From Croceibacterium_A sp039920345 (lineage in GTDB: Bacteria; Pseudomonadota; Alphaproteobacteria; Sphingomonadales; Sphingomonadaceae): a stretch of DNA of 8,168 bases. Every line of letters starts with the position of its first letter. Position 1 is the first letter of the stretch. The stretch spans positions 1 to 8,168 of the forward strand of contig JBDSDZ010000181.1 in NCBI GenBank assembly GCA_039920345.1. The letters are read 5' to 3'. Both the position numbers and the translations under genes were made by a program. The notes under the pieces were generated by a model that worked only from the letters and a program-made list of their open reading frames with translations, was not told the DNA's origin and ran no database searches. This document shows positions 5,307-8,168 of this stretch, one piece after another.

Positions 5307-6113
5307 TCAGCCAGCCCGGTCAACCGTCTGCACACCCTCGCGTGAACGCAGGATAGACTCGACCAGTGTCACATCGTCCGGCTTGTCGACATCTATCGCC
5401 GCTTCGGCAGCCGAAAGCACCACCGGCCTGGCAATGAGCCCGAGCCTCTTGCCAGCATGGGTCATCGCATTGGGGAAGCTTATCGTACGGGTAACGGCAC
5501 GCAGCAGGAGCCAGGGTCCAAACCGGCGAAACAACTTGAGCGCGCGCTTGCGGTCCTGTTCCACCCCGCTCCACAGCCTGAGTGCGGATGCAACCTTGGG
5601 GCTGCGCAAGGCGAACAGGTTAGCGCCCGAATAATGGCCGTCGGAAAACTTCAGCCAGGTCCGCCGGGTTTCAGGGTAAGCCGCTTCGATCACGCGCCGC
5701 TCGCCAACCGCCACGGCAAGATCGCACCCTTCTGTCCCGGCAAGAAACTCGGTGACCATCTCCGGCGTCAGCAAGGCGTGGTCGGCGGTGGTGACCATGA
5801 CCGGCCACGGCGCGCGTTCAGTCCCGACAACGGCGGCGATACTGCTGGCGATGCCGTATCCGCTCTGCGCCAATGCCAGCCGGGGATCGTCCGCGATGTC
5901 GGCCATGTCGCCGCTGAGGAGCGCTGCCGGATCTTGCGCGAGGATAACGACGCGGCCGATCTGCGGCACGGCAAGCAGGGTCCCGGACACGCGGCGGATC
6001 ATGCTGATGCCGCCAATCGGGAGCAGCGCCTTGGCGCTAACGCCGTAGTGCCGCGCGAGCGGATCGCCGTCAGGTCGTTCACCGGCGAGCAGGATGGCTG
6101 TCCACGAAGGCAT
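5307..6113 (-). CDS. MobA-like nucleotidyltransferase (NTP transferase domain)
   Basis: The 268-residue protein belongs to the GT-A-like nucleotidyltransferase superfamily, which activates a phosphorylated small molecule or sugar with an NTP. N-terminal AILLAGERPDG (6-16) followed by Lys28 in SAKALLPIGG is the nucleotide-binding signature. TTADHALLTP (108-117) holds Asp111, the expected metal-binding aspartate, SGANLFAL (162-169) is typical of the acceptor side, and AIDVDKPDD (239-247) supplies the second acidic motif. Residues about 180-230 contain a basic, partly hydrophobic helical stretch that may be family-specific. The ATG at 6113 comes 1 nt after the glycosyltransferase stop (TGAcATG), so the two are probably co-translated. 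A TTG at 6131 would add six residues and overlap that gene; it is less likely. Context with a glycosyltransferase and flippase suggests activation of an envelope building block, not molybdenum cofactor synthesis. Exact substrate unknown. Confidence 0.82.
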   Translation of the reverse strand: MPSWTAILLAGERPDGDPLARHYGVSAKALLPIGGISMIRRVSGTLLAVPQIGRVVILAQDPAALLSGDMADIADDPRLALAQSGYGIASSIAAVVGTERAPWPVMVTTADHALLTPEMVTEFLAGTEGCDLAVAVGERRVIEAAYPETRRTWLKFSDGHYSGANLFALRSPKVASALRLWSGVEQDRKRALKLFRRFGPWLLLRAVTRTISFPNAMTHAGKRLGLIARPVVLSAAEAAIDVDKPDDVTLVESILRSREGVQTVDRAG

Positions 6114-6114
6114 G

Positions 6115-7281
6115 TCAGAGCGCTCTGGCAAGGGCGAATTCCTCCGTCAGCAGGCGGGCGTAAGCCGACAAAGTACGGTCCAGCGCGAAGTCTTGCGCGC
6201 GCGCGATAAGTTTCGCCGACTGGCGTTGCTGTTCCAGCCTCGCGACGATGGCGCCAGCCAGCGCAGCACTATCGTCAACCGGCACCAGCGGGCCGATTTG
6301 CCCATCCTGCATGACTTCGATCACACCTGTGGGGGCGCGTGTCGCGACGACCGGACAACCGCAGGCGAGCGCTTCGAGCAGCACATTGCTCGCCCCTTCC
6401 CAGCGCGAGCTGAGCACGAACAGGCCCGCACGGGCGAGGTAGGGCAGCGGATTGCCCACATAGCCCTGCAACATGAAGTCGCTCGCAACGCCGAGCCGCG
6501 CGGCCTGCTGGAGCAAGGCATCTGCTTGCGCCTTGCTCCCCGAACCAAGGATCAGCAGCCGCATCGGGCCCTTTGCACGCGCGGCAGCAAACGCATCGAG
6601 CAAGCCGGCAAAATTCTTCTGTTTCGCCAGCCGCCCGATTCCGAGCACGACGGGCGGCTGCCCCGGTGCGAAAAACGGGTGGTCCAGCGCCTCGGCCGCC
6701 TTGGCGGCAGTTGCGCCAAGATCGATCCCGTTGGGAATGGTTTCGATCCGCGCCGGGTCGAGGCCAAGGTCCGCCAGGTTGCCCGCCAATTCGCCCGAGA
6801 CGGCGACGATGCGGTCCATCCCGGCGTACTGGAACCGCTCCCACGGCTTGACCAGCGCGCTGACAACCAGGCCATGATGACCGCCCGACACAACCGCGTT
6901 GCTTGCCCGGCCGACAAATCGAACGGCAGAGCGCCTGTCCAGGCCCCGCATCGCCAGCGCCGCGTGCACGTGCGTATGGTTGCCGCAGGAAAACAGCACG
7001 TCGGGCCGGCGTTGCACCAGTGCCTTGCGCAACGCGGGTACCGAGGCCAGCGAATCGACATCGCGTTGCCGCCCGCTAGGTTTGTTTCGCAAGGGGCGGA
7101 TCGGGATGTCCGCCGGCACCGAATCCACCAGCTCTCCTTGCAGGCGCATCGGCCACAAGCTCACCGGCAGGCCCGCATCGCGCGCCGCGCCGGCGATGCG
7201 CAGGGCATTTCGGGTCACACCGCTGCCGCGCAAATCGTACAGCAGCAGGGCGACTTCGCCGGGGGCAGCCGTCACCGGCAT
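6115..7281 (-). CDS. GT4-family glycosyltransferase
   Basis: The 388-residue, two-domain GT-B enzyme transfers a sugar from an activated donor, probably at the cytoplasmic face of the inner membrane during glycan or LPS-type assembly. The N-terminal acceptor domain (about 8-185) contains the glycine-bearing loop LYDLRGSGVTRNALRIA and the VAVSGELAGNL linker region. The C-terminal donor domain has GIGRLAKQKNF (214-224) and SSRWEGASNVLLEALACGCP (291-310), whose Glu295 and Glu303 form the EX7E motif of retaining GT4 enzymes. The ATG at 7281 has no strong ribosome binding site nearby; a GTG two codons in is an alternative. It is the first gene of the minus-strand operon, followed immediately by the nucleotidyltransferase, and is divergent from the flippase gene. 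Donor and acceptor sugars cannot be predicted from this sequence. Confidence 0.9.
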   Translation of the reverse strand: MPVTAAPGEVALLLYDLRGSGVTRNALRIAGAARDAGLPVSLWPMRLQGELVDSVPADIPIRPLRNKPSGRQRDVDSLASVPALRKALVQRRPDVLFSCGNHTHVHAALAMRGLDRRSAVRFVGRASNAVVSGGHHGLVVSALVKPWERFQYAGMDRIVAVSGELAGNLADLGLDPARIETIPNGIDLGATAAKAAEALDHPFFAPGQPPVVLGIGRLAKQKNFAGLLDAFAAARAKGPMRLLILGSGSKAQADALLQQAARLGVASDFMLQGYVGNPLPYLARAGLFVLSSRWEGASNVLLEALACGCPVVATRAPTGVIEVMQDGQIGPLVPVDDSAALAGAIVARLEQQRQSAKLIARAQDFALDRTLSAYARLLTEEFALARAL

Positions 7282-7368
7282 GGTCCGAACGCGTTGCCGG
7301 GTTCCTGCGGGAAGGGGATACTCATTTGCCGGACATTCGCTAGACCTCTAAGGCGCGCTGCTTGCCGC

Positions 7369-7375
7369 AGGAGGT
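7369..7375 (+). promoter_or_regulatory. Ribosome binding site of the flippase gene
   Basis: AGGAGGT lies 11 nt before the ATG at 7387, a full anti-Shine-Dalgarno match at slightly long spacing. It supports this start for the right-edge gene. Confidence 0.65.
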
Positions 7376-7386
7376 CATCGGTTTCA

Positions 7387-8168
7387 ATGCGCAGTTGGTT
7401 GCGGGAAGACGTTCTACGGCGCGTGCTCAAGAATTCGGCGCTGCTCGGTTCGGGCAAGGCGGCGGGCGCCGTGCTGCACCTGGCCGGGCTGGCGCTATCT
7501 GCGCGGCTGCTGGGGCCAGCGGCCTTCGGCTTGCTGATCATCGTGCGCAGTTATGCCCAGGCAATCAGCGGGATCGCCAAGTTCCAGTCGTGGCAGGCGC
7601 TGATCCGCTTCGGCACCGTGCGCGCCGAATCGGGTGATCGCGAAGGATTTCGCGACCTGGTGGGCTTCACCATCGCGGTTGACGCGGTAACCGGCCTCGT
7701 TGCCATGGTGGTGGCGATCGTCCTGGTGCCGTGGCTTGGCCCGTGGCTCGGGATGAGCGCCGAGACAACTTATCTCGTGCAAATCTATTGCCTGGTCATT
7801 CCGCTGACCGCATCGGCAACCCCCACAGGGGTGCTGCGCATCTTCGACCGGTTCGACTATCTCTCATGGCAGAGCCTGGTCACGCCCGTGGTCCGACTTG
7901 GCGGGATCCTGATTGGCGCGTTGTTTGGGGCGCCGCTTTGGGCCCTCGTCATCGCCTGGATGCTGTCCGACATGATGGGCGAACTTTTCGTGTGGGTTCA
8001 TGCCGCGCGCGAAATGAAACGCAAGTCGCTGATCGGAGGCACCGCTCCCTCGCCCCGCCGTGCCGTGGCCGCCAACCCGGGGCTGATCCGCTTCTCGCTG
8101 GCCTCCAATGGCAGCGCGACGCTGACCCATGCCCTTGCCCCGCTGTTGACCCTGTTTGTCGCCAGCCT
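7387..8168 (+). CDS. Wzx-type polysaccharide flippase / lipopolysaccharide biosynthesis membrane protein, 5' part
   Basis: The reading frame is open from the ATG to the right edge (260 codons), so the C-terminal part is missing. The product starts with a basic segment (MRSWLREDVLRRVLKNS), then shows the family hallmark of a first helix followed by ARLLGPAAFGLLIIVRSYAQ (about 39-58). Further hydrophobic segments lie at about 92-117, 128-146, 166-183 and 188-208, with short charged loops between. This matches polysaccharide transporters of the MOP superfamily (Wzx/RfbX), which move undecaprenyl-linked oligosaccharides across the inner membrane. A charged linker (AAREMKRKSLIGG and a Pro/Arg-rich stretch) precedes the next helices, consistent with the family's half-way loop. 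It is divergent from the glycosyltransferase and probably part of the same surface-glycan locus. Confidence 0.85.
   Translation, partial: MRSWLREDVLRRVLKNSALLGSGKAAGAVLHLAGLALSARLLGPAAFGLLIIVRSYAQAISGIAKFQSWQALIRFGTVRAESGDREGFRDLVGFTIAVDAVTGLVAMVVAIVLVPWLGPWLGMSAETTYLVQIYCLVIPLTASATPTGVLRIFDRFDYLSWQSLVTPVVRLGGILIGALFGAPLWALVIAWMLSDMMGELFVWVHAAREMKRKSLIGGTAPSPRRAVAANPGLIRFSLASNGSATLTHALAPLLTLFVAS

Noticed and set aside
7288..7305. Possible third EcfG-type promoter upstream of the glycosyltransferase (GGAAC and CGTT on the minus strand).
   Set aside because: The two boxes are only 9 nt apart, not 16-17, and lie next to the start codon.

Overview
The window is GC-rich and densely coded. Its gene content, codon use and promoter types point to an alphaproteobacterium, most probably of the Sphingomonadales (Sphingomonas/Novosphingobium/Erythrobacter relatives). 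This is inferred from protein family resemblance and from two sequences that match the alphaproteobacterial general-stress sigma factor (EcfG) promoter; no rRNA or tRNA is present to confirm it.

Left part (1-1395, minus strand): a probable polyamine unit. A deoxyhypusine-synthase-family protein (288-1334) is followed by the first codons of a type III PLP-dependent amino-acid decarboxylase that runs off the left edge. Bacteria have no eIF5A substrate for hypusine formation, so the synthase should act on free amines. It keeps the catalytic lysine and the NAD-binding aspartates but has lost three residues that bind spermidine in the eukaryotic enzyme. A GGAAC-N17-CGTT element lies at the right distance upstream, which suggests general-stress control.

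Second block (1478-2741): a short threonine/serine dehydratase on the plus strand, divergent from the synthase, ends at a strong bidirectional terminator (2452-2485). The terminator is shared with a convergent gene for a 77-residue exported or membrane protein (2508-2741), which has its own GGAAC-N16-CGTT element upstream.

Third block (2957-7281, minus strand): five tightly packed genes read as one likely operon. In order of transcription they are a GT4-family glycosyltransferase, a MobA-like nucleotidyltransferase (start 1 nt after the previous stop), an exported TPR protein with a TTG start, a small membrane-anchored FecR-domain protein (junction overlapping or 1 nt), and pobA, 4-hydroxybenzoate 3-monooxygenase (GTGA overlap with the FecR gene). 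Envelope-type genes translationally coupled to a complete catabolic flavoenzyme are an unusual combination.

Right edge (7387-8168, plus strand): the 5' part of a Wzx-type polysaccharide flippase gene, divergent from the glycosyltransferase. Together with the glycosyltransferase and nucleotidyltransferase it suggests a surface-glycan locus continuing to the right.

No mobile element, CRISPR array, structural RNA gene or obvious foreign segment was seen. There is no gene-free stretch over 300 bases; the longest is 2742-2956, which holds the second EcfG-type promoter. No clearly new defence or mobile system is visible. The points most worth following are the stress-linked polyamine enzyme with altered substrate residues and the FecR-TPR-PobA operon.
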